A stretch of DNA of 64,000 bases from Paludibacter sp. GTDB lineage: Bacteria; Bacteroidota; Bacteroidia; Bacteroidales; Paludibacteraceae. The position numbers and the translations under genes are program-made. Each line of letters begins with the position of its first letter. The first letter of the stretch is position 1. This document shows positions 8,978 through 17,638 of this stretch, in pieces. Location: NCBI GenBank assembly GCA_028710415.1, contig JAQTUE010000009.1, positions 1 to 64,000 of the forward strand, written 5' to 3'. Under the pieces are notes generated by a model, which did not search any database, was not told where the DNA came from, and was given only the letters and a program-made list of their open reading frames with translations.

Positions 8978-9580
8978 TTATTTTAAATCGTATTTTTTGT
9001 ACAGGATCAAACCATAAATAATGTGGCAGATTCCAAATCCGATAGTCCAGAAAATGATCCCGGTATGCAGGAATATGGCAGCACCAATACCTAACACAAT
9101 TTCGGTAATGCCCAGGTAATGAATTTCATCAAAAGTATATTTAGAAGCATTCACCAGCGCCAGTCCGTAAAATATCAACGTAGTGGCTGCAATGATTTCC
9201 ACATCTCCCCTGATAAGGCAGATAAATGAAAAGATACCTCCTGCCATCAATGGAATGCTCAAATTATAGAGCGTTTTTTGAGTCACTTTATTGAACAGCT
9301 TCTGATTGCTTTTCCTGGCTTTCCTTGCTGAGAAATAGATCCCGAAACCTATGGATATAAAAAGTACCACCACCGCATCAACAAATAATATAGTCAGTTG
9401 TTGGTAACGGTCAAGTCCGGTAGCTGAAGGATTGCTTAAAATATAAAACCACGCAAAAGCAGCCCCGACAGTAGCAGTAATACCGGCCATAATACCGGAT
9501 AAACCACTTAAGGAAAGAAACCTGGTGGATTTCTCCATCATTTCACGTATCGCTTTTAAATCATCCAATTGCTTTTCCAT
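8978..9580 (-). CDS. Multi-pass membrane protein of the creD operon
   Basis: 200 residues. A short charged N-terminal helix (KQLDDLKAIREMMEKSTRF) precedes about six hydrophobic segments. No enzymatic motif is visible. Proteins of this size and pattern precede the HTH_34 regulator in many Bacteroidota genomes; the function is unknown. It is the first gene of the minus-strand operon, with a promoter and candidate operator immediately upstream. Confidence 0.7.
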   Translation of the reverse strand: MEKQLDDLKAIREMMEKSTRFLSLSGLSGIMAGITATVGAAFAWFYILSNPSATGLDRYQQLTILFVDAVVVLFISIGFGIYFSARKARKSNQKLFNKVTQKTLYNLSIPLMAGGIFSFICLIRGDVEIIAATTLIFYGLALVNASKYTFDEIHYLGITEIVLGIGAAIFLHTGIIFWTIGFGICHIIYGLILYKKYDLK

Positions 9581-9602
9581 AATAGATTTGATATATTAAA
9601 AG

Positions 9603-9622
9603 TACTTTGAGTTGCAAAGTTA
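9603..9622 (-). promoter_or_regulatory. Promoter -7 element overlapped by a candidate operator
   Basis: On the minus strand the -7 element TAACTTTG is at 9622-9615. It overlaps the inverted repeat TACTTTG-N5-CAAAGTT (9603-9621), which matches the site at 8650-8668. Overlap with the -7 box fits repression of the membrane-protein/regulator/creD operon. Confidence 0.6.
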
Positions 9623-9682
9623 ATATAAGAATTCATTAAAACAAACTTTAGAGTAATTATTTTTAGAATATTTAGCAATACA

Positions 9683-9712
9683 TATTATTAATGTCAGTTG
9701 ACATTAATAATA
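9683..9712. promoter_or_regulatory. 30-bp perfect palindrome in a divergent promoter region
   Basis: tattattaatgtca (9683-9696), a 2-base centre and its exact reverse complement (9699-9712). It lies between the divergent membrane-protein gene and the SusR-like gene. There is no T-tract, so an operator is likelier than a terminator. Confidence 0.5.
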
Positions 9713-9751
9713 TACTATTGAATAGTTGATAGTTGACTAATATTTTAATGA

Positions 9752-9810
9752 TATAGTCACGGTTCACTTTATTTAATCACAGCTTCACTTAAAGTGAAGC
9801 TGTGACTATA
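9752..9810. promoter_or_regulatory. Triplicated GTCACRGYTTCACTT motif with a palindrome
   Basis: 9777-9790 and 9792-9805 form an exact 14-bp inverted repeat (tcacagcttcactt). A third, imperfect copy (agtcacggttcacttt) lies at 9755-9770, and tatagtcac/gtgactata extends the symmetry outward. It sits about 210 bases upstream of the SusR-like gene. It is either a regulator binding cluster or an RNA hairpin. Confidence 0.45.
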
Positions 9811-10019
9811 AACATTCAAGAAATTAAAATTATCATTCTCTACAATCCATAATTATTTATAAATTTGCAGCCTTAAAGTATAGTCTTGAAAGTTGAAATT
9901 CTAAAATCACATACAACATGGAGGATTAATTCATTTTGATTATCAATTCCATTTCATGTTTAAAGTATAGTTCTTGCCGATAAACACTGTTAACCTCAGA
10001 TACTAATACGTACCATTCC

Positions 10020-11711
10020 ATGATCAAAAAAGCAATTTTATTACTGCTTCTGCTTTCTCCTGTTTTCGGGTATTGTAAAAACGACAAAGTCATTGCATCC
10101 TTAAAAGAACTGGATGAGTGTATTGAAAAACGTTCCTCGTTCGAAGATCTCAAAAAGCAGCGGATTCAAAACCTGGCTGCGCGTTTCTATAAAAACAACA
10201 TTTCTGTAAGCACCCAATATAAGTTAAGTGCCGCCTTGTTTAATGAATACCGCTCCTACAAATACGATTCGGCGTATTCGTTTGCAGGGAGGATGTTGCA
10301 ATATGCCGATAAATTAAATGATCCGAATCAGATTGCAGAATCAAAGATGAACCTGGCCTTCAGTTGTGTATCGGCAGGATTATACAAAGAAGCTTCCGAA
10401 ATATCCAATTCCATTGACACAACCCATCTCATTCTAAGTTGCAAAGCAGACTTATATTCTTTTTTATCTACCCTGTATATCGATATGGCTGATTTTTCCA
10501 CAGAGCCTTACTCTGCCAAATACAGGAATAACTCCCTCAGGTATTGCCGGAACTCTATGCCCTTCTATACAAATAGTAGTCCGGAAAGAATTATGGCTCG
10601 CATACGGGAATGCCAGTTGGAGAATAAATATTCCAAAGCCATCATTATCTCGGAACAATACCTGGCTGCAAAACATCCAAGTCTGCATGATTATGCCATA
10701 GTAGCTTCAACACTCGGCTATTTTTATCAGATACGCACGGACACTACAAAAGCCATAGTTTATTTTTCTGCTGCTGCTATTGCCGACCTAAAAATGGCAA
10801 CTAAAGAGACTTCAGCCATCCGTCAGTTAGCTGAATTACTCTATGAACAGGGTGATATTCAGCGGGCTTATTCGTATGCAACCCTTGCTCTGGATGATGC
10901 CAATTTTTACAATGCCAGGCAACGTAAAATTGAGGTAGGCCGTGTCCTTCCTATTATTGAAGCAGGCCGTTTTGATATTATCAAACAGCAAAAGGATAAA
11001 CTGCTGATTTATGCATCCATCATTTCGATCCTGTTCATTCTTTTCATGGTATCCACCTTGATTATTTTAAAACAAAAGAAAGGGTTGAATTCTGCCCGGT
11101 TATTGATTCTAAAACAGAATGAAGACTTACAGGAATCGAATGAACAACTGACAGAAGTACAAAAGAAGATAAGCAAACAAAACATGGACTTGTTGCAGAT
11201 CAACGAACGGTTAAAGGAAGTACACCGGATTAAAGATGAATACATTGGTTATTTCTTCAGTACTAATTCTACTTACCTGGATAAAACGGAAGATTTCAGG
11301 AAAATGGTTGTACGCAAAATCAAAAACCGTCAGTTTGATGAATTGGTTCAGCTCACAGCAGTGACTGATTTACGGAAAGAACGGGAAGATATGTTTAATC
11401 TGTTCGACCAGATATTCATGAAGCTTTTCCCTGATTTTGTAACCCGTTATAACCAGCTCTTCAAAGAAGAAGACCGGGTAATTATCAAATCCGATGGTAT
11501 GCTTACACCCGAGATCCGCATATTTGCATTAATCCGACTTGGAATTACGGAGAGTGAGCGGATTGCAAATTTCCTTGATTTTTCCTTGTCCACTGTAAAG
11601 AATTATAAAACCAAGGCAAAGAACCGTTCATTGGTTCCAAATGAATTGTTCGAGCATAAAATCATGGAGATTGAATCGGTAAAAACAGAAATACAGGATA
11701 AAACTGAGTAA
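10020..11711 (+). CDS. SusR-like membrane-spanning regulator (TPR + DUF6377)
   Basis: 563 residues. Order: signal-type helix 1-20; TPR-like helical repeats about 25-320 in the periplasm; one membrane helix at about 330-350 (LLIYASIISILFILFMVSTL); a coiled coil at about 360-405; then a cytoplasmic DUF6377 domain ending in a LuxR-like helix-turn-helix ([20 protein letters not shown] then FSLSTVKNYKTKAKNR). This is the layout of Bacteroidota SusR-type sensors of alpha-glucan oligosaccharides. A GH13 amylase and GH31 glucosidase follow, which fits. A second copy of the family lies at 22701-24347. Starch- or maltooligosaccharide-responsive control of the genes downstream is inferred. Confidence 0.75.
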   Translation: MIKKAILLLLLLSPVFGYCKNDKVIASLKELDECIEKRSSFEDLKKQRIQNLAARFYKNNISVSTQYKLSAALFNEYRSYKYDSAYSFAGRMLQYADKLNDPNQIAESKMNLAFSCVSAGLYKEASEISNSIDTTHLILSCKADLYSFLSTLYIDMADFSTEPYSAKYRNNSLRYCRNSMPFYTNSSPERIMARIRECQLENKYSKAIIISEQYLAAKHPSLHDYAIVASTLGYFYQIRTDTTKAIVYFSAAAIADLKMATKETSAIRQLAELLYEQGDIQRAYSYATLALDDANFYNARQRKIEVGRVLPIIEAGRFDIIKQQKDKLLIYASIISILFILFMVSTLIILKQKKGLNSARLLILKQNEDLQESNEQLTEVQKKISKQNMDLLQINERLKEVHRIKDEYIGYFFSTNSTYLDKTEDFRKMVVRKIKNRQFDELVQLTAVTDLRKEREDMFNLFDQIFMKLFPDFVTRYNQLFKEEDRVIIKSDGMLTPEIRIFALIRLGITESERIANFLDFSLSTVKNYKTKAKNRSLVPNELFEHKIMEIESVKTEIQDKTE

Positions 11712-11739
11712 TCAGCACGTACAGTTCCGGTACTTTTTG

Positions 11740-11765
11740 AGGCATCCTTCGGGATGCCTTTTTTA
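11740..11765 (+). terminator. Rho-independent terminator after the SusR-like gene
   Basis: aggcatcc, TTCG tetraloop, ggatgcct (11740-11759), followed by a T-run. A textbook strong hairpin that separates the regulator from the GH13 gene. Confidence 0.9.
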
Positions 11766-11851
11766 TTGATATACTGATTGTTATTAATTATTTTACAGGT
11801 CATTCCGGTACATATTGAACTACCAGACACCTTATTCAGTTTAATAAGGTC

Positions 11852-11995
11852 TATATTTGCATAGTGAATTTAATAGAATACACTCTTCTCATTTTATATA
11901 TCCTGAGTAAGACACATTAGAAGAATACTGAGATTAATAAATATAATTTTATTATCACAAGAAATTTTACAGGAACAAAATATCATCTAACTTTG
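11852..11995 (+). promoter_or_regulatory. Two possible -7 elements upstream of the GH13 gene
   Basis: TATATTTG at 11852-11859 and TAACTTTG at 11988-11995 both match TAnnTTTG. The second is 34 bases from the ATG at 12030. Neither has a clear -33 TTTG, which would fit an activator-dependent promoter. The rest of this 318-base gap is AT-rich, with nothing else noted. Confidence 0.4.
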
Positions 11996-12029
11996 AATAG
12001 GCTAGTAACAAATACTTTAAATTCAATCC

Positions 12030-13424
12030 ATGAAATTATTTAATCTTAAATCACAAACAATTATGCTGAATGCCATTATCATGTCAGCAATCCTGTCTTT
12101 CGGAGCTTGTACTAAAACCTCCGACATAACGGAAATAGCTGACAATACGAATCCGGATCCTGTCCAATATGGGATACCCTATGGGAATGTTCCTGATACA
12201 CGCGATGCCGTTATTTATCAGGCAAATATGCGGAGTTTTAGCTCCACCCGTAATTTTCAGGGAATCATTTACAGGTTGGATTCAATTAAAAACCTGGGTA
12301 TAAATGTCATTTACCTGATGCCAATCTATCCGGTGGGTACTTTAAAGTCGATCAATTCACCTTATTGCGTAAAAGATTATACGGCTGTAAACAGTGGATT
12401 TGGCACCCTGACTGATTTGAGGAACCTGATAGATGGTGCCCATACCCGGGGAATGAGCGTTATCCTCGACTGGGTAGGCAACCATACTTCCTGGGACAAT
12501 GCCTGGATCAGTCACAGCAGCTGGTATGTAAAGGATTCAAACGGGAACATTATCAGTCCAAATGGGTGGAATGATGTCGCCCAGTTGAATTTTCAAAGCC
12601 AGGACATGCGTAAGGAAATGATTAAAGACATGAAATATTGGGTTTATACAGCCAATTGCGATGGATTCAGGTGTGATTATGCCGATGGCCCGCCTGCTGA
12701 TTTCTGGAAACAGGCCATTGATTCACTCCGTAATATAAAGACCCACAAATTGTTGATGCTTGCGGAAGGCACCCGTGCCGATCATTATACCTCCGGTTTT
12801 AATTTTACCTTTGGATTCCGGTTTTACGATCAACTGAAAACTATCTACAGCAATAATCAACCGGTAACCAATATTGACGATATCAATGCACAGGAATTCC
12901 CATCCGGAACTTCCGAGATGAATCTTGTGGTTCGTTACATAACCAATCATGATGTAAACGGTTCCGATGGAACTCCACTGGACTTATTCGGTGGAAGTAC
13001 CGGTTCAATGGCAGCATTTGTTGTGGCAGCCTATATGAAAGGAGTGCCCATGATTTATGATGGACAGGAAGTCGGAACAACCTACCGGTTGACATTTCCT
13101 TTCACCGGAGCAACTATAAACTGGGCTTCAAATCCGGCCATGAACACAGAATACAAAAAGATAATTGCATTTAGAAACAACAGCACAGCCCTTAGACGCG
13201 GAACGCTGGTTTCATATAGCAATAGCAATGTGTGCGCATTTACAAAATCGTCGGGCACCGAGACGGTGTTGGTACTTTGCAATCTACGAAACTCTTCAAC
13301 CAATTTTACAATCCCAACATCCCTTGCTAACTCAGTCTGGAGTGATGCATTTACCGGAAATTCAGTTTCAATTACCACACAGGTCCCTTTATCTGGTTTT
13401 TCATACTTAGTTTTAAAAAAATAA
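12030..13424 (+). CDS. GH13 alpha-amylase family lipoprotein
   Basis: 464 residues. The lipoprotein signal ends with lipobox LSFGAC (Cys27). The catalytic barrel shows the GH13 regions: I DWVGNH; II GFRCDYAD with nucleophile Asp216; III LAEGT with acid/base Glu246; IV TNHD with Asp308. A short C-terminal beta domain follows. It should cleave alpha-1,4 (or related) glucosidic bonds at the cell surface or in the periplasm. An internal ATG at 12063 is possible, but the longer start keeps a basic N-region. The GH31 alpha-glucosidase starts 70 bases downstream and is probably in the same operon. Confidence 0.9.
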   Translation: MKLFNLKSQTIMLNAIIMSAILSFGACTKTSDITEIADNTNPDPVQYGIPYGNVPDTRDAVIYQANMRSFSSTRNFQGIIYRLDSIKNLGINVIYLMPIYPVGTLKSINSPYCVKDYTAVNSGFGTLTDLRNLIDGAHTRGMSVILDWVGNHTSWDNAWISHSSWYVKDSNGNIISPNGWNDVAQLNFQSQDMRKEMIKDMKYWVYTANCDGFRCDYADGPPADFWKQAIDSLRNIKTHKLLMLAEGTRADHYTSGFNFTFGFRFYDQLKTIYSNNQPVTNIDDINAQEFPSGTSEMNLVVRYITNHDVNGSDGTPLDLFGGSTGSMAAFVVAAYMKGVPMIYDGQEVGTTYRLTFPFTGATINWASNPAMNTEYKKIIAFRNNSTALRRGTLVSYSNSNVCAFTKSSGTETVLVLCNLRNSSTNFTIPTSLANSVWSDAFTGNSVSITTQVPLSGFSYLVLKK

Positions 13425-13494
13425 TTCATACAATAATTCGGTTGACAGTTAACCAATTGTCAATTTATTAGTTACAGTTAATACAAATATCATC

Positions 13495-15639
13495 GTGAAG
13501 AAGAAAATTTTAATTATTTATCTGTTTTCAATGCTTGGATTCGGATTTACTCACGCAAAGAGCCCTACCGACAAATTGATTGGGTTGAACATTTCCGTTT
13601 TTTATCCTGCAAATTATGATGCCAGGGCACATCAACCTTCCTTTGCCTTATTCAAGGAACCAAAAGTACTGGGCCAGGTTCCATCGAACTGGAAACAAAG
13701 GCCTGATTTCTATACCAAAAATGGTAAGACAGTTGCTGCCTTGCCTGTTCCGAAAGGAACCAGCCTGTATGGCACCGGTGAAACAAAGGGGACCCTGATC
13801 CGCAACGGTGAAAACATAACCTTATGGAACACGGACAATTATAAATACAGCCTGGCCAAAGGGAAGCGTCTTTACCAGAGCCATCCCTGGGTGCTCGGGG
13901 TGAACAGTGACGGATCTGCCTTTGGCGTGATAGCCGACAATACCTGGAAACAACAGATTGACCTTTCTGACAGTATCCGGTTCATTTCCGACGGTCCAGC
14001 TTTCCGCGTAATTGTGATCCAACGCAATTCTCCGCAGGAAGTAATCAAAGCTCTGGCGAATTTAATTGGCAAGATGGAGATGCCTCCACTCTGGTCATTG
14101 GGGTACCAGCAATGCCGTTTTTCGTATGTGCCCGATACCCGCATTAAAAATTTAGCCGATACATTCCGCCTTAAGAATCTACCCTGTGATGTAATCTGGA
14201 TGGATATCGATTACATGGAAAAATTTAAAATCTTTACTTTCGATAAGGTTAAGATCCCCGATCCCAAAGGTGTGAATGATTACCTGCATCTCAAGGGTTT
14301 CCATTCCATCTGGATGATCGATCCCGGGGTAAAGGTTGAAAAAGACTATCCGGTCTATGAATCAGGTTCTGCCGGCGACCATTGGGTACAAACTGCTGAT
14401 GGCAAGGAGTTTCATGGCAAAGTATGGCCGGGTCCCTGTGCGTTCCCCGATTTCACCATGCCTGCCACCCGAACCTGGTGGAGCGGTCTCTATAAAGACT
14501 TTATGGCCACCGGCATTGATGGCGTGTGGAACGATATGAACGAGCCCTCGGTATTTGATGGACCCGATGGTACCATGCCCGAAAACAACCATCACCGTGG
14601 AGGAGGCAATTTACCCGCAGGACCGCATCTGCGCTACCACAATGTGTACGGCATGCTTATGGTAAAAGCCTCCCGTGAAGGTATTCTGGCTGTGAATCCC
14701 AATAAAAGACCATTTGTACTCTCCCGCTCCGGCTTTCTGGGAAGTAACCGCTTTGCCGCCACCTGGACAGGCGATAACTGTGGAACTGTGGAACATATGA
14801 AAATGTCAATCCCGATGACCCTGAACCTGGGTTTATCAGGCCAGGCATTCAGCGGCCCTGATGTGGGTGGTTTTACCGGGATTACTACCCCCGAACTCTT
14901 TGGGCAGTGGATTGCCATGGGAGCCTTTTTCCCTTTTATGCGCGGTCATGCCAGCAATGATGTGAATAACAAGGAACCCTGGGCTTTCGGGCCGGAGATT
15001 GAAAAGGTATCCCGTACTGCCCTGAACCGCCGATACCGCTTGTTACCGTATTTCTATACCCTGTTCAACGAAGCTTCTAAAACCGGTATTCCCGTGATGC
15101 GTCCCGTCTTTTTTGCCGATCCGAAGGACACGATGCTGCGTAAGGAACAACAGGCATTCCTGATAGGAAATGATTTGCTGGTTATACCAAAATGGGCTGT
15201 GAACCCTGTCCTGCCTTCCGGCATCTGGCGCATAGCCTCCATTGCGGGTGAGAACAGTACCACTGATACCTATCAGTCGGATGTACGGGTTAAAGGTGGA
15301 GCCATCATTCCTTTAGGGAAAATTATACAAAATACTACCCAGTACAACCTGGACTCCCTGACATTGCTGGTATCATTGGATAAGAACGGCAAAGCGGCCG
15401 GCACTATATACGAAGATGCCGGTGAAGGCTTCCAATATAAGAAAGGGGAATACAAAACATTTGATTTTGCGGCACAACAGGTGGGTTCTACTGTTAAAGT
15501 AACTGTTACCCCCAAGACAGGCCTTTTGAAACCTACCATCCGCAAGTACAGGGTGTGTGTCATTACTGACAAAGGTACCACCGAAGGGAACTGGACAACA
15601 GGGAATAATATTTCAGTTATTTTGACGGATAAAGATTAG
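13495..15639 (+). CDS. GH31 alpha-glucosidase (GTG start)
   Basis: 714 residues. The start is GTG at 13495, which gives a clean signal peptide (MKKKILIIYLFSMLGFGFTHA); no ATG nearby does. An N-terminal mutarotase-like beta domain spans about 25-200, and the (beta/alpha)8 barrel about 200-540. The nucleophile is Asp347 in WNDMNE and the acid/base is Asp427 in WTGDN. A C-terminal beta domain follows. It releases glucose from the non-reducing ends of alpha-glucooligosaccharides, probably in the periplasm, and pairs with the GH13 enzyme upstream. Confidence 0.92.
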   Translation: MKKKILIIYLFSMLGFGFTHAKSPTDKLIGLNISVFYPANYDARAHQPSFALFKEPKVLGQVPSNWKQRPDFYTKNGKTVAALPVPKGTSLYGTGETKGTLIRNGENITLWNTDNYKYSLAKGKRLYQSHPWVLGVNSDGSAFGVIADNTWKQQIDLSDSIRFISDGPAFRVIVIQRNSPQEVIKALANLIGKMEMPPLWSLGYQQCRFSYVPDTRIKNLADTFRLKNLPCDVIWMDIDYMEKFKIFTFDKVKIPDPKGVNDYLHLKGFHSIWMIDPGVKVEKDYPVYESGSAGDHWVQTADGKEFHGKVWPGPCAFPDFTMPATRTWWSGLYKDFMATGIDGVWNDMNEPSVFDGPDGTMPENNHHRGGGNLPAGPHLRYHNVYGMLMVKASREGILAVNPNKRPFVLSRSGFLGSNRFAATWTGDNCGTVEHMKMSIPMTLNLGLSGQAFSGPDVGGFTGITTPELFGQWIAMGAFFPFMRGHASNDVNNKEPWAFGPEIEKVSRTALNRRYRLLPYFYTLFNEASKTGIPVMRPVFFADPKDTMLRKEQQAFLIGNDLLVIPKWAVNPVLPSGIWRIASIAGENSTTDTYQSDVRVKGGAIIPLGKIIQNTTQYNLDSLTLLVSLDKNGKAAGTIYEDAGEGFQYKKGEYKTFDFAAQQVGSTVKVTVTPKTGLLKPTIRKYRVCVITDKGTTEGNWTTGNNISVILTDKD

Positions 15640-16156
15640 AACAAACAGGTATTCAATAAATTATAACAACCATTTTTTGTTTCAGGTTTATAAGTAATCA
15701 ATTTAATATCTGACCTGCAGAAAAAGACCTTTTATCGAAAAAGAAGCCGACTTCTGTCTGAAGTCCTGCATATTCCAGCCCAAAGTAATGTCCGGAAAGG
15801 ACAATACCTTGGGCTGGTTTGTATATATCCCTTTCCATCAAGTCATTTTAATCTTCTTTCGGATAGTATAAGTTAGTATTCAGCCCAAAAACAATGCTTT
15901 TATCAGGTTTTAATCTGATTAATAAACTTAAATTCATTGTTCCTTATAAATTTAAAACGTGGGACTCGCGATTTCCATATCGCGAATGAAACCTGGTATT
16001 CAGACTAAATTCATTAAATGAGAGCTTATTTCAACAAACAGGAATATCTATAACTTTGGTATCTCCTTGTTATTTTTGCTGTTTATCATATCAGTATGTT
16101 CTTTTATTGGGCCAGAATGTAACTAATACCGTATTTTTTCTTTTTGCATCAAACTT
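15640..16156. other. Spacer containing a beta-barrel gene remnant
   Basis: No intact gene. A minus-strand remnant lies at 15698-15937. A small palindrome (tcgcgat, 5-6 base loop, atcgcga) lies at about 15966-15985. The right end leads to the promoter of the lipoprotein gene. Confidence 0.5.
15698..15937 (-). pseudogene. Remnant of an outer-membrane beta-barrel protein gene
   Basis: On the minus strand, from ATG at 15937, the frame reads LSLLIRLKPDKSIVFGLNTN, LYYPKED, a stop (tta at 15848-15850), then NDLMERDIYKPAQGIVLSG, HYFGLEYAGLQTEVGFFFD and KRSFSAGQILN before TGA (15698-15700). Alternating hydrophobic residues with aromatic strand ends resemble the last strands of a barrel. It has an internal stop and no upstream part. 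Confidence 0.5.
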
Positions 16157-16198
16157 TTGTACCTTTATCCCGTTAAACAAGTATTAGACATACGAACC

Positions 16199-16618
16199 AT
16201 GACTCCTCTCAAATCCATATTTATAAAAGTACTGTTTCCCGTACTACTTCTTACGACCCTGTTCTCCTGTGCCGAGCAAAACGGGTATGGCATTGCCGGG
16301 GTATTAAAAGGCAAGATCTCTATCGGCCCCCTCTGCCCGGTGGAAACCATCCCCCCGCAGCCCGGTTGCACACCTACAGCCGAGACCTACAAAGCCTGGT
16401 CCACTGCCATATGGAAACTCAACAAAACCACCAGGGTAGCGACCCTCACCCCTACCCTGGATGGTAATTACAGCATCACCCTTCCTTCCGGTAAGTACAT
16501 TGTCGATTTTGATTCCAGCGTTACGTTCCATTCCGGTTCAAATCTCCCAACTCAAATCACCGTCCTCCCTAACGATACAACGGTGTTTAATATTACCATC
16601 GACACCGGGATACGCTAA
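16199..16618 (+). CDS. Small lipoprotein of unknown function
   Basis: Starting at ATG 16199 gives 139 residues with a classic lipoprotein signal (PVLLLTTLFSC). An in-frame upstream ATG at 16157 would bury this signal. The mature part contains a beta-sandwich-like stretch (GNYSITLPSGKYIVDF) like carboxypeptidase-regulatory or fibronectin-type domains. It is probably an outer-membrane-anchored protein. A TACCTTTAT element lies just upstream, near 16160. It stands alone between two spacers and is followed by a terminator. Confidence 0.65.
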   Translation: MTPLKSIFIKVLFPVLLLTTLFSCAEQNGYGIAGVLKGKISIGPLCPVETIPPQPGCTPTAETYKAWSTAIWKLNKTTRVATLTPTLDGNYSITLPSGKYIVDFDSSVTFHSGSNLPTQITVLPNDTTVFNITIDTGIR

Positions 16619-16711
16619 ATCCGGGTAGTAGTGTTCAACATTTACCAAAACCATACTAAAACTCACTATTTAAAAGCTTTACGTTTGACTAAGCATACTT
16701 ATGCATTATTG

Positions 16712-16750
16712 ATAACCGTCCGGACCTAAGCGTCCGGGCGGTTATTTGTA
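16712..16750 (+). terminator. Rho-independent terminator after the small lipoprotein
   Basis: taaccgtccggac paired with gtccgggcggtta around a short loop (ctaagc region), one mismatch, followed by T-rich sequence. Confidence 0.75.
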
Positions 16751-16971
16751 TGCAATAAATTGAATGCTTTTAAATAATTAGAATAATAATCATTGCTGTC
16801 CGAACTTTTAGTTAAAACTATTTATTTCTAAATTTTCATATAAGACTTACAGATAGTTAGTTTGTAAATACGATAAAAAGCTGTTCAAAATCTTTTTCAT
16901 TCGTCTTAGCCCTAAATAAATTTTGTGAAACTGTACATTGTCTTTACGGGTTAACCACTCACTTTACTCCT

Positions 16972-17121
16972 GGTCTCTCTATAGAGGGTCTTTCGTAAGG
17001 CTTTAAAAGGGGTTCAGTTAGGGTTCAGTTAGGTTTACCTATCTCAACCCTATCTCAACCCTATCTCAACCCTATCTCAACCCTATCTGAACCCTAACTG
17101 AACCCCCTCCATAGAGCGACC
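16972..17121. repeat. Nested inverted repeats around an 11-bp tandem array
   Basis: Outer arms 16972-16988 and 17105-17121 pair at 15 of 17 positions. Inner arms 17009-17028 and 17087-17106 are exact 20-bp reverse complements. Between them, 17036-17087 holds four to five copies of an 11-bp unit (aaccctatctc). The whole block could extrude a cruciform or form a long RNA hairpin. Confidence 0.9.
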
Positions 17122-17427
17122 AGATGCAGACCTGGACCCGGATCTGTTGAGAATAGAAACAGCCTATAGGAAAACAAAGCGGGAAGGTACCGTCAGTCGG
17201 AAAATTCGGGGCGCAAGGTGGGGCTTTCAAAGGGACAAACACTTGTTTAGCTGTCCGGACATCACAGTCATAATGGATCGCAGCTAAAGTAATACGGGCA
17301 ACTCTTATCCGTTTTATCCTTGTTGACCGATGCCGCAAGAATGAATGTGGGATTAAATATACAATTTATTGCGCTTTTCTATTTTTTCAATTATTGTTCG
17401 GACAGTAATGAATAATAATAGAATATA

Positions 17428-17458
17428 TTGAGGGTATAAAAAAAAGTTCGTACTTTTG
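17428..17458 (+). promoter_or_regulatory. Bacteroidota promoter ahead of the ABM gene
   Basis: TTG at 17428-17430, a 20-base spacer and TACTTTTG at 17451-17458. The start codon is at 17639, so the leader would be about 175 bases. It contains a small hairpin (cagaat/attctg, about 17571-17586). Confidence 0.5.
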
Positions 17459-17638
17459 GAGTAAAATAATGAACTAAAGGGCGGCAAATCCTCATTACTG
17501 TGGTGGATATTAGTACCGGATTACGGTTGTTATTAAGATTAAAACTGACACACTTATCGTTTCAAAATGTACAGAATGATTATTCTGAACATACATAACA
17601 AGATCAAAAAAACATGATTAAAAGAGCCTTAAAAGCAT

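Larger units (their letters stand above)
16751..17638. other. Long spacer with a nested palindrome and gene debris
   Basis: About 890 bases with no convincing gene. It contains the nested inverted repeat (16972-17121), a possible decayed minus-strand reading (about 17280-17340: LAASVNKDKTDKSCPYYF), and a promoter near 17451 with a leader of about 180 bases before the ABM gene. Confidence 0.5.

Noticed and set aside
17036..17087. Regular repeats at first resembling a CRISPR array
   Set aside because: The unit is 11 bp with no spacers, and there are no cas genes. It is a simple tandem array inside a palindrome.
17072..17338. Minus-strand open frame of 88 codons
   Set aside because: It overlaps the palindrome and has an atypical composition. 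A different frame in the same place (KDKTDKSCPYYF) looks more protein-like but is broken, so neither is called as a gene.
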